From the NCBI GenBank assembly GCA_964352785.1, contig CAYGTI010000001.1, forward strand, positions 1 to 64,000: a stretch of DNA of 64,000 bases. Reading direction: 5' to 3'. Positions 36,023 to 45,672 of the stretch are shown piece by piece. Within the stretch, counting starts at the first letter, position 1, and each line of letters starts with the position of its first letter. The notes beneath the pieces were generated by a model. It ran no database searches and was not told the origin of the DNA. It was given only the letters and a program-made list of their open reading frames with translations. The DNA comes from JACOMS01 sp964352785 (lineage in GTDB: Bacteria; Pseudomonadota; Alphaproteobacteria; Caulobacterales; Maricaulaceae). Made by a program: the position numbers and the translations under genes.

Positions 36023-36629
36023 GCTCGAACATCACTTCAACTGGAAACTTAACCCAGTCCTCTGTTTCAAAGTCAGGGCCACTGCCGACATTAAACAGGC
36101 GGCGGGAGAATGTTACGCCGCCCATGGCTGTTGCGTCTTCACCATCAACCGTTAGTGCAAATGTCAAATGAACGGGCTGTGTAATGCCCTTGAGTGTCAA
36201 ATTACCTTTAGCCTCATAATTACCGCCGCCAATAGCCCGAATATCGCTCGACTTAAAGGTCGCTAAGGGATGTTTTTTGATGTCAAACCATTCGCCGCCT
36301 GGCAGGTTGGCATTTCGGTCATTATCGCCCGCGTCCACAGACGCAAGGCCAATAACCGCATGAATTTCTCCCGTTTCCGGGGCATCAGGATTAAGACGAA
36401 TGACGGCGTCAAAATGACCAAAACGGCCTTCAACTTCGCGGCTATTGTGAACTGCTTTAAATTTGAGCTGGCTGTCAGCATCCACCAAATCCCAAACAAA
36501 ATCACCCTCCCACACCGGAAGAGACGCTTCGAGGTTAATATCATTATTTGGCGTTATTTCTCCGGAATTTGACTCTACACTACACGCAGCAATCATAATA
36601 AAAGCCGCGCAACTCATAAGATACTTCAT
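36006..36629 (-). CDS. YceI family lipoprotein
   Basis: A 207-residue protein with a short signal ending in IAAC, a lipobox, and a YceI lipocalin-like barrel (LKFKAVHNSREVEGRFGHFDAVIRLNPD, then FEVMFELKAVR-like closing strand). YceI barrels bind isoprenoid chains such as polyprenyl or quinone-like lipids in the periplasm. It is the last gene of a YceI-b561-YceI operon, 10 bp after the cytochrome. Its stop lies inside the 3' end of the convergent ferredoxin-reductase gene. The precise ligand is unknown. Confidence 0.88.
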   Translation of the reverse strand: MKYLMSCAAFIMIAACSVESNSGEITPNNDINLEASLPVWEGDFVWDLVDADSQLKFKAVHNSREVEGRFGHFDAVIRLNPDAPETGEIHAVIGLASVDAGDNDRNANLPGGEWFDIKKHPLATFKSSDIRAIGGGNYEAKGNLTLKGITQPVHLTFALTVDGEDATAMGGVTFSRRLFNVGSGPDFETEDWVKFPVEVMFELKAVR

Positions 36630-36639
36630 AGATAAACCT

Positions 36640-37194
36640 CTACTTCGGTTTTACAAAAGGTAACATGCGCGAGAGTACATCATCGCGGTTGATCAGATGA
36701 TGTTTTAAAGCCGCGCCAACGTGTAAGATGAGCAGAGCAATAGCCGCATAAGCCATATATTCATGCACATCTTTCATCAATGTCTCAAAGCCTTCTGAAC
36801 GTGTCACGCCCGGAAAATTTGGCCAAGGAATGACTTTGAAGATTTTTGTCGTGATTTGACGAGTCGACGCAGACACCATAATCCACCCTGCAAGTGGAAT
36901 ACCGATCATCAGCACATAAAAACCGATATGGCTGAACTTTGCGCCTAGCCGCTCATAGGGTTTCATACCATGAGGCAGCGCGGGAGGTTTATGACTTAAA
37001 CGCCAAAGAAGCCGAATGACAGAGAGCACCAGAATAATTATTCCGAAAGATTTGTGAAGCTGAAAAATTTCATACTTTAGCGGTGCAGGATCAAGCGCCA
37101 TCATAAACTTGCCGCCAGCAAGTTGCCCCATAATCATGAGCGCAATTATCCAATGCAGGATAATTGCTGTTCGTGTATAGCGGCTGGCAGCCAC
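36640..37194 (-). CDS. Cytochrome b561 family membrane protein
   Basis: A 184-residue protein with four membrane helices and conserved His residues for two b-type haems: ILHWIIALMIMGQ (about 12), LHKSFGIIILVLSVIRLLWR (about 47), MKDVHEYMAYAAIALLILHVGAALKHHLI (about 140-165). Such proteins move electrons between quinols and periplasmic acceptors. It starts with GTG at 37194, seven bases after the preceding YceI stop, and lies between two YceI genes, like the yceJ-yceI pair of E. coli, so the three probably act together in the cytoplasmic membrane and periplasm. Confidence 0.88.
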   Translation of the reverse strand: MAASRYTRTAIILHWIIALMIMGQLAGGKFMMALDPAPLKYEIFQLHKSFGIIILVLSVIRLLWRLSHKPPALPHGMKPYERLGAKFSHIGFYVLMIGIPLAGWIMVSASTRQITTKIFKVIPWPNFPGVTRSEGFETLMKDVHEYMAYAAIALLILHVGAALKHHLINRDDVLSRMLPFVKPK

Positions 37195-37201
37195 CTTTGT
37201 G

Positions 37202-37870
37202 CTACTCTTCTTCTGCGCTTAGATCATACTCGACTTCGATAATGATATCCACGTCATCGCTCACCGCAGGCGCATATTTACCTAATCCCCAATCGGAGCG
37301 CATTAAACCAGCCGTTGCAGAGAATCCGAGCTTATACCTTCCGGGCGCGCGGCCTTCGCTGGCCTTGTTAAATACCACATCAAGCGTGACGGGTTTTGTA
37401 ACACCCATAAGTGTTAGATCACCCGTCATGACCCCGGTACGGTCAGACGTTTTCATCAGAGCTGTACTCTCAAATGTGGCTACGGGGTATTGCGCGACAT
37501 CCAACCATCCATCACTTTTCATATGCTCGTCAAATTTATCAACGCCTGTGTCAATGCTCTCAGTTTTAATGGATACAGACACAGACGAGTTTTCAGGATT
37601 TTCCGAATCCCAATTCAATGTCGAATCCCAATCACGCCAGCGCAAAAACGGGCGGGAGTATCCTTGGTGAACATAATGGAACGTAATATAAGCGTGTCCC
37701 TTATCGTTCGTGTAGACACCTGAAGGCGCATCAGACGGGCTTGATGTAAGGGCTATGGCGGCGGTAGATGCGGTAGCGGGTTCACTCGCTGTGGCGGCGG
37801 TGTCTGTTGCGCCGCAAGCGGCAAACCCCAGAGCGCAAACGCTCACTAAAAGCAGTTTGGAGTATTTCAT
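37202..37870 (-). CDS. YceI family protein, lipoprotein-like N-terminus
   Basis: A 222-residue protein with a signal ending FAACG, a lipobox, followed by an Ala/Thr-rich linker and a YceI barrel (GHAYITFHYVHQGYSRPFLRWRDWDSTLNWDSENPENS, continuing to VTLDVVFNKASEGRAPGRY). First gene of the YceI-b561-YceI operon. The open frame starts earlier at 37942, but ATG 37870 after AAGAGAGATGACT gives a clean signal peptide; the ATG two codons earlier is nearly equivalent. The C-terminus is acidic (EVEYDLSAEEE). Confidence 0.88.
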   Translation of the reverse strand: MKYSKLLLVSVCALGFAACGATDTAATASEPATASTAAIALTSSPSDAPSGVYTNDKGHAYITFHYVHQGYSRPFLRWRDWDSTLNWDSENPENSSVSVSIKTESIDTGVDKFDEHMKSDGWLDVAQYPVATFESTALMKTSDRTGVMTGDLTLMGVTKPVTLDVVFNKASEGRAPGRYKLGFSATAGLMRSDWGLGKYAPAVSDDVDIIIEVEYDLSAEEE

Positions 37871-37964
37871 AGTCATCTCTCTTCTATTGCGGTGTGTAAT
37901 GAACTGTAGATTCGAATATGATCCGTCTCTGCCCGGCGTCAATACAAATTCCTGTTATCACACT

Positions 37965-39329
37965 CTAAGCAATAGACACGGTTTTCAAATTACAAAAGGC
38001 TCGGATCCCCTCTGCAGCCAGCTCACGGCCATAACCCGAGCGCTTTACCCCGCCAAACGGCAAGCGTGGATCAGAACTTGTCATGGAATTCACAAAGGTT
38101 GCACCAGCCTCAAGGTCGCGAATCGCGATGCTTTGTTCCGCGCTGTCTTGCGTCCAAACCGAAGACCCGAGGCCAAAAGGCGACGCATTTGCAATATCTA
38201 TAGCCTCTTCGATACTTTTGATTTTAAACAATAGTCCAACAGGGCCAAAAATTTCTTCATGATAAGCGGATGAGCCTTCTTGGATGTTTTCGAGTAGGCC
38301 GGGTTTATAGAAATACCCGGCGCCGCCTAACGGTTCTGCCCCGGTCACGCGCAGAGCTCCGTCTGCAAGCGCGCTCGCGACTTGAGACGTTATGTCCTCA
38401 AGCGAGCTCTTACTAACCAGCGGGCCTATATCCGTCGCTTCGTCCATCGGATCACCTATCGTAAGGCTCTCAAACCTGTCTTTGAATTTGGCTTTGACCT
38501 CGTCATAAACATCCGCATGAACAAGGAAGCGCTTAGCGGCTATGCAGCTTTGGCCATTATTTTGGGTTCGCGCTATTGTTCCAACCTCGACCGCTTTGTC
38601 CAGATCAGCACTCGGCATGATGATGAAAGCATCAGACCCACCAAGTTCAAGAACTGTCGGTTTAATCTCTTGTCCGCAAATGGAGGCCACGGATGCGCCT
38701 GCAAATTCGGACCCCGTAAGTGTGGCCGCGCGAACACGGTCATCTCTCAGAATACGCTCAACCTTCGAGCCGCCGATTAAAAGAGTTTGAAATGCACCTT
38801 CAGGGAAACCTGCACGTTTGAAAATATCTTCAATCGCCAAGGCGCATTGCGGAACATTGGAGGCATGTTTTAATAGTCCTGTATTACCCGCCATGAGCGC
38901 CGGAGCCGCGAAGCGCAAAACCTGCCACAGCGGATAATTCCACGGCATGACAGCCAGCACAGGCCCCATCGGGAGATAAGCCCGGTAGGATTTCGCGGCA
39001 TTGGTTTTAACGATCTCGTCCGCTAACTGCCCTTCGGCTTCTTGCGCGTAATAGCGGCAAACCCATGCGCATTTGTTTACCTCAGCAACTGCTGACTTCA
39101 GAGTTTTGCCCATCTCGAGTGTCATGATTTTACCAAGCGAGTCAGCTTCAGCTTCTAATATATCAGCCGCGCGGGTCATACACTCGGCGCGGGCCTCGAA
39201 CGTCCATGTCCTAAGATCTTTAAAAACGGTAAAAGACCGCTGGATAGCCGCATCGACTTGGGCATCTGTATGCGCTTCGAATGTTTTTAAAACTTGGCCT
39301 GTTGCAGGGTTTTGCGATTGGATAGACAT
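37965..39329 (-). CDS. NAD(P)-dependent aldehyde dehydrogenase, succinate-semialdehyde type
   Basis: A 454-residue aldehyde dehydrogenase. Catalytic Cys in NNGQSCIAAKRFLV, Glu in TVLELGGSDAFII and the Rossmann GSEFAGASV region are all present, together with NPATGQVLKTF at the N-terminus and PFGGVKRSGYGRELAAEGI near the end. The sequence is closest in pattern to the SSADH/GabD-Sad group, which oxidises succinate semialdehyde to succinate, but other aldehydes are possible. ATG 39329 lies after GAGGTG; the frame could start two codons earlier at GTG. It lies about 95 bp upstream of the YceI operon in the same direction. Confidence 0.9.
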   Translation of the reverse strand: MSIQSQNPATGQVLKTFEAHTDAQVDAAIQRSFTVFKDLRTWTFEARAECMTRAADILEAEADSLGKIMTLEMGKTLKSAVAEVNKCAWVCRYYAQEAEGQLADEIVKTNAAKSYRAYLPMGPVLAVMPWNYPLWQVLRFAAPALMAGNTGLLKHASNVPQCALAIEDIFKRAGFPEGAFQTLLIGGSKVERILRDDRVRAATLTGSEFAGASVASICGQEIKPTVLELGGSDAFIIMPSADLDKAVEVGTIARTQNNGQSCIAAKRFLVHADVYDEVKAKFKDRFESLTIGDPMDEATDIGPLVSKSSLEDITSQVASALADGALRVTGAEPLGGAGYFYKPGLLENIQEGSSAYHEEIFGPVGLLFKIKSIEEAIDIANASPFGLGSSVWTQDSAEQSIAIRDLEAGATFVNSMTSSDPRLPFGGVKRSGYGRELAAEGIRAFCNLKTVSIA

Positions 39330-39495
39330 AGTCACCTCTGAGGGTAAAGCGTGAAGACGTAGAAAATATCATCATAAACATAAGTACGCGGCGGGCTTTA
39401 TGCTCATCACATCTTATTCCAATAATTTTCAGGACACATATTGTAGCGCTTAGTTTAAGTATTTGTTCCTGCGGCGGTTGTCATTATGGTGAGGC

Positions 39496-40665
39496 ATGAC
39501 CCTTCGTATATCCAACAAACAAGCACGCTGGCTGTGGCTTCAAACGAATGGGCTGTCAACCGCGCTGACCGGAGCCATCGATTTAGGCGGCATCATTGAA
39601 CGCCTCGGTTTCGTACAACTCGACACAATTCGCAACGTGACACGGGCACATCATCATATCCTATGGAGCCGAAACCAACATTATCGTGAACCTATGCTAG
39701 GGAATCACCTCGCTAAAGACCGAGCTATTTTTGAACATTTCACACATGATGTGTCCGTCCTGCCCATGACCTTTTACCCCATGTGGCAAAAGCAGTTTGC
39801 CCGCCTGTCCAAAAAGGTTGAAGCCTCAAAATATTATCAACGCGTTTCAGACGCAAGCCGCACTGACATAAAGGCCCGCATTGCAAATGAGGGCCCGCTC
39901 TGCACCCGCGCGTTCGATACGAAAATAACGGGCGAAAAAGTTATGTGGGCGAGACCACCGCACAAGATAGCTTTGGATTATATGTGGTACAAAGGTGAGC
40001 TTGCGACATCACACCGGGAGAATTTCATCAAGTTTTACGATCTCTCCGAGAATGTTATTCCGCCCAGTCTTTATGCTGAAACTCATTCTGAAGATGTTCA
40101 AATAGACTGGCTTTGCCGTGCCGCCCTTGATCGTCTCTGTTTTGGGAGCCTCGGTGACATTCAAAGATTTTGGGCTGCAGTCGATACAAAAGACGTCAAA
40201 ACATGGCAAGAGAACCACAGGAGCAGCCTTGTCCCTGTTGACATCCAATCCGCAGACGGTGGTTGGACGCGCAGTTGGGCAACCCCTGATATTATGCAAA
40301 GGTTAGATACTCTTAATAAGCCAACGACACGGCTGCGCGTTATAAATCCGTTTGATCCGGCCGTGCGTGACCGTAAACGTCTCGCCCGTCTGTTCGGGTT
40401 TAATTATATCAATGAGATGTTCGTTCCCGCTGCCAAAAGACGCTGGGGATACTACATTTACCCACTGCTGGAGGGTGACCGTTTTGTCGCCCGCGTCGAT
40501 ATAAGGGCTGTTAGGAAAACCGGACGTCTTACGCTCGTCAAAATTTGGCCTGAACCTGCTGTCAAATGGACAACGACCCGGCATCATAAATTACAAGTGG
40601 AATTAATACGCTTGGCGCGGCTGATTGGCGTCGATGAAATTATTGATGAAACGGCTTACGGCTAG
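39496..40665 (+). CDS. YcaQ/AlkX-like winged-helix DNA glycosylase
   Basis: A 389-residue protein of the HTH_42 (formerly DUF1006) family, which includes YcaQ/AlkX of E. coli and AlkZ of Streptomyces; these unhook interstrand crosslinks and remove alkylated bases. The key catalytic motif here is VQLDTI near residue 40, with the Gln-X-Asp form found in the YcaQ branch rather than Gln-X-Gln. Winged-helix repeats span the protein, and the C-terminal block NYINEMFVPAAKRRWGYYIYPLLEGDR is typical. The start ATG has only a weak ribosome site. It stands alone, convergent with phoU. Confidence 0.85.
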   Translation: MTLRISNKQARWLWLQTNGLSTALTGAIDLGGIIERLGFVQLDTIRNVTRAHHHILWSRNQHYREPMLGNHLAKDRAIFEHFTHDVSVLPMTFYPMWQKQFARLSKKVEASKYYQRVSDASRTDIKARIANEGPLCTRAFDTKITGEKVMWARPPHKIALDYMWYKGELATSHRENFIKFYDLSENVIPPSLYAETHSEDVQIDWLCRAALDRLCFGSLGDIQRFWAAVDTKDVKTWQENHRSSLVPVDIQSADGGWTRSWATPDIMQRLDTLNKPTTRLRVINPFDPAVRDRKRLARLFGFNYINEMFVPAAKRRWGYYIYPLLEGDRFVARVDIRAVRKTGRLTLVKIWPEPAVKWTTTRHHKLQVELIRLARLIGVDEIIDETAYG

Positions 40666-40694
40666 CGCTCCAGCAGATTGGCCAGTTTCAGACC

Positions 40695-41417
40695 TTAATC
40701 TAAACCTTCAGGGTCAACGATTATCTTACTCGTTTTATCCTTCTTCTCCCTTACACCTTCCGGCCACTCGCCTGTGGTCATGAAGATCACTTCACGGGAA
40801 ATGTCGGCGACATGATCTCCCATGCGTTCAATGTTTTTAGCAATAAATAGAATGTGCATACAGCCCGAAATATTCCGAACATCTTCCATCATATAGGTCA
40901 GAAGCTCTCTGAACAGTCCGTTATGGGCCTTGTCCACCACCGCGTCCCTGTTGCGGACATTTTCAGCCAATTCAGCATCACGCTCAAAGTAAGCTGCGAG
41001 TGCGGATCTCAGCATGTCCTGCACAAGCTCACTCATACGGATCAGAGTATCTATGGGCCCTGTTTCTGCTTCAGCCTTTGTAATCGTATTTGTCCGCTGT
41101 GCCATATTGCGCGTGAGATCGCCGATACGTTCTAAATGTCCCCCGATTTTTAGTGACATAACGACATATCGTAAATCCGAAGCAAAGGGTTGCCGCAAGG
41201 CTAAAATCTTGATCGCCAAGTCGTTCATTTGAGCTTCCATAGCATTTATCTGTTTGCCTTGTTTGACAACGCGTTTGGCCAACGTTCGGTCTTCTTCCAT
41301 CAGCGCTTGGGTGGCGTTCTCAATCTGAGCTTGAACCAACACGCCCATATCACGCAGTAAATCGCCCAAAGCCTTGATGTCTCCGTCGAACGACGAAACA
41401 ATGTGATTATCCCTCAT
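40695..41417 (-). CDS. phoU: Phosphate transport system regulator PhoU
   Basis: A 240-residue protein of two PhoU repeats, each with the three-helix bundle and the acidic metal-binding pattern (NAMEAQMNDLAIKILALRQPFASDLR, then NIERMGDHVADISREVIFM). PhoU damps PhoR signalling and Pst uptake when phosphate is plentiful. The frame opens at 41453, but ATG 41417 (MRDNHIVSSFDGDIK) after AGAGG fits the family start. It is the last gene of pstS-C-A-B-phoU, 41 bp after pstB. No phoB or phoR is in the window. Confidence 0.95.
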   Translation of the reverse strand: MRDNHIVSSFDGDIKALGDLLRDMGVLVQAQIENATQALMEEDRTLAKRVVKQGKQINAMEAQMNDLAIKILALRQPFASDLRYVVMSLKIGGHLERIGDLTRNMAQRTNTITKAEAETGPIDTLIRMSELVQDMLRSALAAYFERDAELAENVRNRDAVVDKAHNGLFRELLTYMMEDVRNISGCMHILFIAKNIERMGDHVADISREVIFMTTGEWPEGVREKKDKTSKIIVDPEGLD

Positions 41418-41458
41418 AATTTGGCCTCTGCTCACTTTATTCACGCTAACCATCTGTG

Positions 41459-42250
41459 CTAACCAATGCGTCCGGAGATGTAATTTTGTGTGCGCTCATC
41501 TGACGGCTTGGTAAAGATCATATCCGTATCTCCGGTTTCCACTAGTTCGCCCAGATGAAAAAAGGCTGTTTTTTGCGAAATACGCGCGGCTTGCTGCATG
41601 GAGTGCGTGACAATAACGATCGTATAGTTCTGCATCATGGTTTCCATTAATTCTTCGATGACGGCTGTCGCAATGGGATCCAAGGCCGAGCACGGCTCAT
41701 CCATCAAAATGACCTGCGGGTTGACCGCTATGGCGCGGGCAATACAGAGGCGCTGCTGCTGACCGCCAGACAAGCTGGTGCCTGACTCGTTTAATCGATC
41801 GGCTACTTCATCGTAAAGCCCCGCGCGTTTAAGCGATGTGATTACGATTTCCTCAAGGTGGGATTTCGACGTTGCAAGATCATGGATACGCGGACCATAA
41901 GCTACATTATCAAAAATCGATTTTGGAAACGGGTTCGCTTTTTGAAACACCATACCGATGCGCGCTCTGAGCGCGACAACATCAACTTTGGGGTCGTAGA
42001 TATCCTGACCCGCAAACCGGATATCCCCCGTGACATTACACACGTCAATGGTATCGTTCATGCGGTTGAAACAGCGTAAAAATGTCGACTTACCACAACC
42101 TGAGGGGCCAATCAGCGCTGTAATCCGGTTCTCAGGAATCTCCAAACTAACATTATTGATCGCCTGCTTCTTGCCGTAAAAAACGTCAACATTACTAGCC
42201 GTCATGATCGGGACTGAGGTTTGGGGAATGTCTGTATTCGGTGTATTCAT
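41459..42250 (-). CDS. pstB: Phosphate ABC transporter ATP-binding protein PstB
   Basis: A 263-residue ATPase energising phosphate import. Walker A GPSGCGKST, signature LSGGQQQRL, Walker B VILMDEPCSALDP and the H-loop VTHSMQQAARIS are all present. The usual PstB C-terminus (RTQNYISGRIG) is intact. It lies 10 bp after pstA and just before phoU. An alternative start is ATG of MTASNVDVFYG, 15 codons in; the longer start is kept. Confidence 0.96.
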   Translation of the reverse strand: MNTPNTDIPQTSVPIMTASNVDVFYGKKQAINNVSLEIPENRITALIGPSGCGKSTFLRCFNRMNDTIDVCNVTGDIRFAGQDIYDPKVDVVALRARIGMVFQKANPFPKSIFDNVAYGPRIHDLATSKSHLEEIVITSLKRAGLYDEVADRLNESGTSLSGGQQQRLCIARAIAVNPQVILMDEPCSALDPIATAVIEELMETMMQNYTIVIVTHSMQQAARISQKTAFFHLGELVETGDTDMIFTKPSDERTQNYISGRIG

Positions 42251-42260
42251 AATCAGATCA

Positions 42261-43538
42261 CTACCAACGCCGCTCTAATCGTTTGCGCATATAAACAGCT
42301 AATAAATTCATTAAAACCAAAAAGACGAGAAGCACAATGATGGCCGCCGCCGTGCGTTCCTCAAAGCCTTTTTCCGGACTATCCGCCCAAAGGAAAATTT
42401 GGACAGGCAGCGAAGTCGCCGCGTCAGTGACCCCTTTGGGAATATCTACAATAAAGGCGACCATACCGATCATTAAAAGCGGCGCGGTTTCGCCCAGCGC
42501 GCGGGCCATGCCCAAAATTGTCCCGGTCAGCATACCCGGCATAGCAAGGGGAAGAACATGCTGAAATGTCGTCTGCACTTTGCTTGCTCCCAAACCAAGT
42601 GCGGCGTCGCGTATACTGTTTGGAATGGATCTGAGAATTGAGCGTGACGCGATAATAATCGTCGGTAGCGTCATGAGGCCCAGAACAAGCCCGCCCACTA
42701 AAGGCGTTGAGCGCGGCAGGTGAAACACGTTAAGAAAAATCGCGAGTCCCAGTAAGCCAAACACAATTGAGGGCACCGCCGCGAGGTTGTTGATATTCAC
42801 TTCCAGCATATCGGTGAGCCAGTTCTTTTTTGCAAATTCTTCGAGATAAACAGCGGTCGATATGCCGATTGGAAAGGCAAGTAAAAAACATACAAGAAGG
42901 CTGAAAAACGAGCCTAAGGCGGCGCCCAAAACACCTGCCATTTCAGGCCCGCGTGAGTCCCCATTTGTGAAAAATGCGCTGTTGAATTTACGCTTGATAA
43001 CGCCTTTATCTCGCAGTTGCTGAACCCATGTCATTTCGAGGTTTTTGAGACGCCTAAGCTCTTCGGTCAATGCCGTATCTGTTTTACCTTTTACGAACAG
43101 GTCAACGTCAGAAGATGTCGGCAACCATACCGTTTGCGTAGTTCCAATAAAAGCCGGGTCTTTGGCCGCCATTTGTGCCAATTCAAAAACCGCAGCGGGG
43201 CTTAAAAGACGGTAAAGCCTGGCTGTCTCACTGCGTTCTGTTACATCAGGGAAATACTGCGCAAGCGCAACGGATAAAAGGGGTTTAAAGTTGGCCCGGG
43301 CCAAGTTTTCCGGATCACGTGCTCCCGTCGGATCAATCATTTGTTCGGAAAACTCGACCTCTACCTGAATTTTTGTTTGTGAAAATGCACCTACACCGCG
43401 AATGATAATCGCAGAGAACATAAACACAAGAAACGAGAGCGATATAAAAATAGCAATCTGGCCATAGCGTTTGAACCGCCGCTCTTTTGCATGACGGCGA
43501 GCCATTCCGGGTGAGGTGATCAAAGACGTCTCACGCAT
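42261..43538 (-). CDS. pstA: Phosphate ABC transporter permease PstA, extended (DUF3333) form
   Basis: A 425-residue permease. The first ~190 residues after the initial helix are a soluble insert of the DUF3333 type (about 60-190), typical of alphaproteobacterial PstA and absent from the ~290-residue enterobacterial form. The rest is the ABC permease core with the EAA-like loop SIRDAALGLGASKVQT and helices to the basic C-terminus YMRKRLERRW. The frame could open at TTG 43562, but ATG 43538 overlaps pstC by 8 bases and is the natural coupled start. The periplasmic insert may contact PstS. Confidence 0.93.
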   Translation of the reverse strand: MRETSLITSPGMARRHAKERRFKRYGQIAIFISLSFLVFMFSAIIIRGVGAFSQTKIQVEVEFSEQMIDPTGARDPENLARANFKPLLSVALAQYFPDVTERSETARLYRLLSPAAVFELAQMAAKDPAFIGTTQTVWLPTSSDVDLFVKGKTDTALTEELRRLKNLEMTWVQQLRDKGVIKRKFNSAFFTNGDSRGPEMAGVLGAALGSFFSLLVCFLLAFPIGISTAVYLEEFAKKNWLTDMLEVNINNLAAVPSIVFGLLGLAIFLNVFHLPRSTPLVGGLVLGLMTLPTIIIASRSILRSIPNSIRDAALGLGASKVQTTFQHVLPLAMPGMLTGTILGMARALGETAPLLMIGMVAFIVDIPKGVTDAATSLPVQIFLWADSPEKGFEERTAAAIIVLLVFLVLMNLLAVYMRKRLERRW

Positions 43539-44496
43539 ATTTTTTCTTGTACCTATCGACAATTTTCAAGGCGGCTATATTCAGACACAGAGTCAAAATC
43601 AGAAGTAGCAAAGCAATCGCAAATGCCGCAAGTGTCTTCGCGCTGTCAAACTCCTGATCTCCGGTCAAAAGTGTCACAATTTGCACTGTCATTGTTGTTA
43701 CCGACTCGAAAGGGTTCGCGGTCAAGTTTGCCGCAGTTCCCGCTGCCATGACAACAATCATCGTCTCGCCAATCGCGCGTGAAACCGCAAGGAGGATAGC
43801 ACCCATAATACCCGGGGTTGCCGCCGGTAAAACAACCTCTGTGACAGTCTCCGCGTGGGTGGCACCCATGCCAAGAGATGCATCGCGCAGTGACTGCGGC
43901 ACGGCGTTGATAACGTCATCCGACAATGATGAAATGAAAGGTACAAGCATAATTCCCATTACAAGTCCGGCCGCTAGCGCGCTTTCCGATGACACTTCAA
44001 ACCCGGCACCTGACCCGGTCGCACGGATGATCGGTGCCACGACCAGCGCAGCGAAAAAACCATAGACAACAGTTGGGATTCCCGCGAGAAGCTCCAATAG
44101 CGGCTTGATAATATCTCGGCTTTTGGGTTTAGCATATTCGGCCAGATATGTGGCTGATAGAATGCCAAGAGGCGTAGCGACGCACATTGCGATAGTGCAG
44201 ATCAGGAGCGTCCCCGTTAGCAACGGTATGACACCGAATGTACCGCTTGACCCAACTTGATCACTGCGAATTGCGGTTTGTGGGTTCCATTCCAAACCAA
44301 ATAAGAAGTCTGCTATAGGCACTTTACCAAAAAATAAAAAAGCCTCATAGGCTAACGAGGCAACAATCCCGATCGTTGTTAGTATGGCCACGAGGGAACT
44401 GAGCATCAAGAGAAACTGTATGGCGACCTCTTTGACTTTCGTACTTTGCTTGGCCTCACGCAGTGTCAAATCTAATGATGGTTGAATGTAAGCCAT
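43531..44496 (-). CDS. pstC: Phosphate ABC transporter permease PstC
   Basis: A 321-residue membrane permease with six helices and the EAA loop VPQSLRDASLGMGATHAETV near residue 200. It partners PstA to form the channel. It starts four bases after the pstS stop and overlaps pstA by eight bases, so all are co-translated. Length and motifs are typical. Confidence 0.95.
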   Translation of the reverse strand: MAYIQPSLDLTLREAKQSTKVKEVAIQFLLMLSSLVAILTTIGIVASLAYEAFLFFGKVPIADFLFGLEWNPQTAIRSDQVGSSGTFGVIPLLTGTLLICTIAMCVATPLGILSATYLAEYAKPKSRDIIKPLLELLAGIPTVVYGFFAALVVAPIIRATGSGAGFEVSSESALAAGLVMGIMLVPFISSLSDDVINAVPQSLRDASLGMGATHAETVTEVVLPAATPGIMGAILLAVSRAIGETMIVVMAAGTAANLTANPFESVTTMTVQIVTLLTGDQEFDSAKTLAAFAIALLLLILTLCLNIAALKIVDRYKKKYA

Positions 44497-44500
44497 ATTC

Positions 44501-45583
44501 TTATAAAGTCAAAGTCATCAGCGCCGCGACTTCAATTTTCCACTCCGCTCTCTCTGCATCGTCCATGGGTATCAGGCCTTTTTCGGACAGGTAACCTTCT
44601 GGCCCGCTGGCGCGGTCACTTGTGAATTCGGCGAGAAATTCCTCAATACCCGCGACCCTGCCGATATTGTCTTTCTTGACGTAAAAGTAAAGTGAACGGG
44701 AAACCGGATAAGACCCATCAAAAATATTAGCAAATGTTGGCTCGACCCCGTCAATAAGACTACCTTGCACAGTATCCGCATTTTGGTCTAAAAATCCAAA
44801 GCCAAAAATCCCAAGTGCATCCGGGTTTGCGCCCAGCTTCTGAACAATTAAATTATCGTTCTCACCGGCCTGAATAAAATGGCCATCTTCGCGTATGGTA
44901 TGACAAAGCGATTTGTAACGCTCCGTATTCGTAATCTTTAGCGCCTTAACCCAATCAAAACTATCGCACCCGCCTTCCATGGCAAGCTCTACAAATGCAT
45001 CGCGTGTCCCTGACGTTGGCGGCGGCCCCATGACTTCGATTTTAACGTCCGGTAGGGCAGGATTAACCTCTTGCCATGTCACATAGTCATTAGTTTTTAT
45101 GCTACCTTCGCCGTTAGGTATATCGCGTGCAAGAGCCAGAAAAATGTCTTTGAGAGTTAATGGTAGACGTTCCGAGGTGCGTGAGCGCGCAATGATTATG
45201 CCATCATAACCGATCTTAACTTCGACAATTTGTGTAATGCCGTTCTTTTTACAGAGGGCGAGTTCCGAAGGTTTTATTCGGCGTGACGCGTTGGTAATAT
45301 CGGGATGATTAGCGCCAATACCTGAGCAAAATAGTTTCAGGCCTCCGCCAGACCCCGTGCTTTCAACAATTGGCGTTTTGTAAGACGTCATGCGCCCAAA
45401 ATGCTCCGCGACCGTTGTTGAAAACGGATAAAGTGTAGACGAGCCAACAATTTTTATCTGGTCCCGGCCCGATGTTTGCTGAAACTCGCCCGCCCCGCCT
45501 TGAGGAAACTGCGACTCATTTGTATTCCCGCAAGACGCTAGCATCAGCGCAAATGTTCCAATAAGCAAAAATTTTGGAGGCAT
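44501..45583 (-). CDS. pstS: Phosphate-binding lipoprotein PstS
   Basis: A 360-residue periplasmic phosphate-binding protein with a lipoprotein signal ending LASC. The phosphate site pattern is visible: IVGSSTLYPFSTTVAEHF near residue 50, ESTGSGGGLKLFCSG near 80 and GPPPTSGTRDAF near 190. The frame extends 20 codons upstream, but ATG 45583 follows GGAG and begins the signal peptide. First gene of pstSCAB-phoU; a Pho box with -10 element lies about 90-125 bp upstream. Confidence 0.94.
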   Translation of the reverse strand: MPPKFLLIGTFALMLASCGNTNESQFPQGGAGEFQQTSGRDQIKIVGSSTLYPFSTTVAEHFGRMTSYKTPIVESTGSGGGLKLFCSGIGANHPDITNASRRIKPSELALCKKNGITQIVEVKIGYDGIIIARSRTSERLPLTLKDIFLALARDIPNGEGSIKTNDYVTWQEVNPALPDVKIEVMGPPPTSGTRDAFVELAMEGGCDSFDWVKALKITNTERYKSLCHTIREDGHFIQAGENDNLIVQKLGANPDALGIFGFGFLDQNADTVQGSLIDGVEPTFANIFDGSYPVSRSLYFYVKKDNIGRVAGIEEFLAEFTSDRASGPEGYLSEKGLIPMDDAERAEWKIEVAALMTLTL

Positions 45584-45672
45584 ATTTAAACTCCGCAGGC
45601 AAAAACTACTCCCTGCCGCTAGCTTAACAGAATTAAAGTTCATCTGCGTCGTATTTGAAACACTTTAACGAC

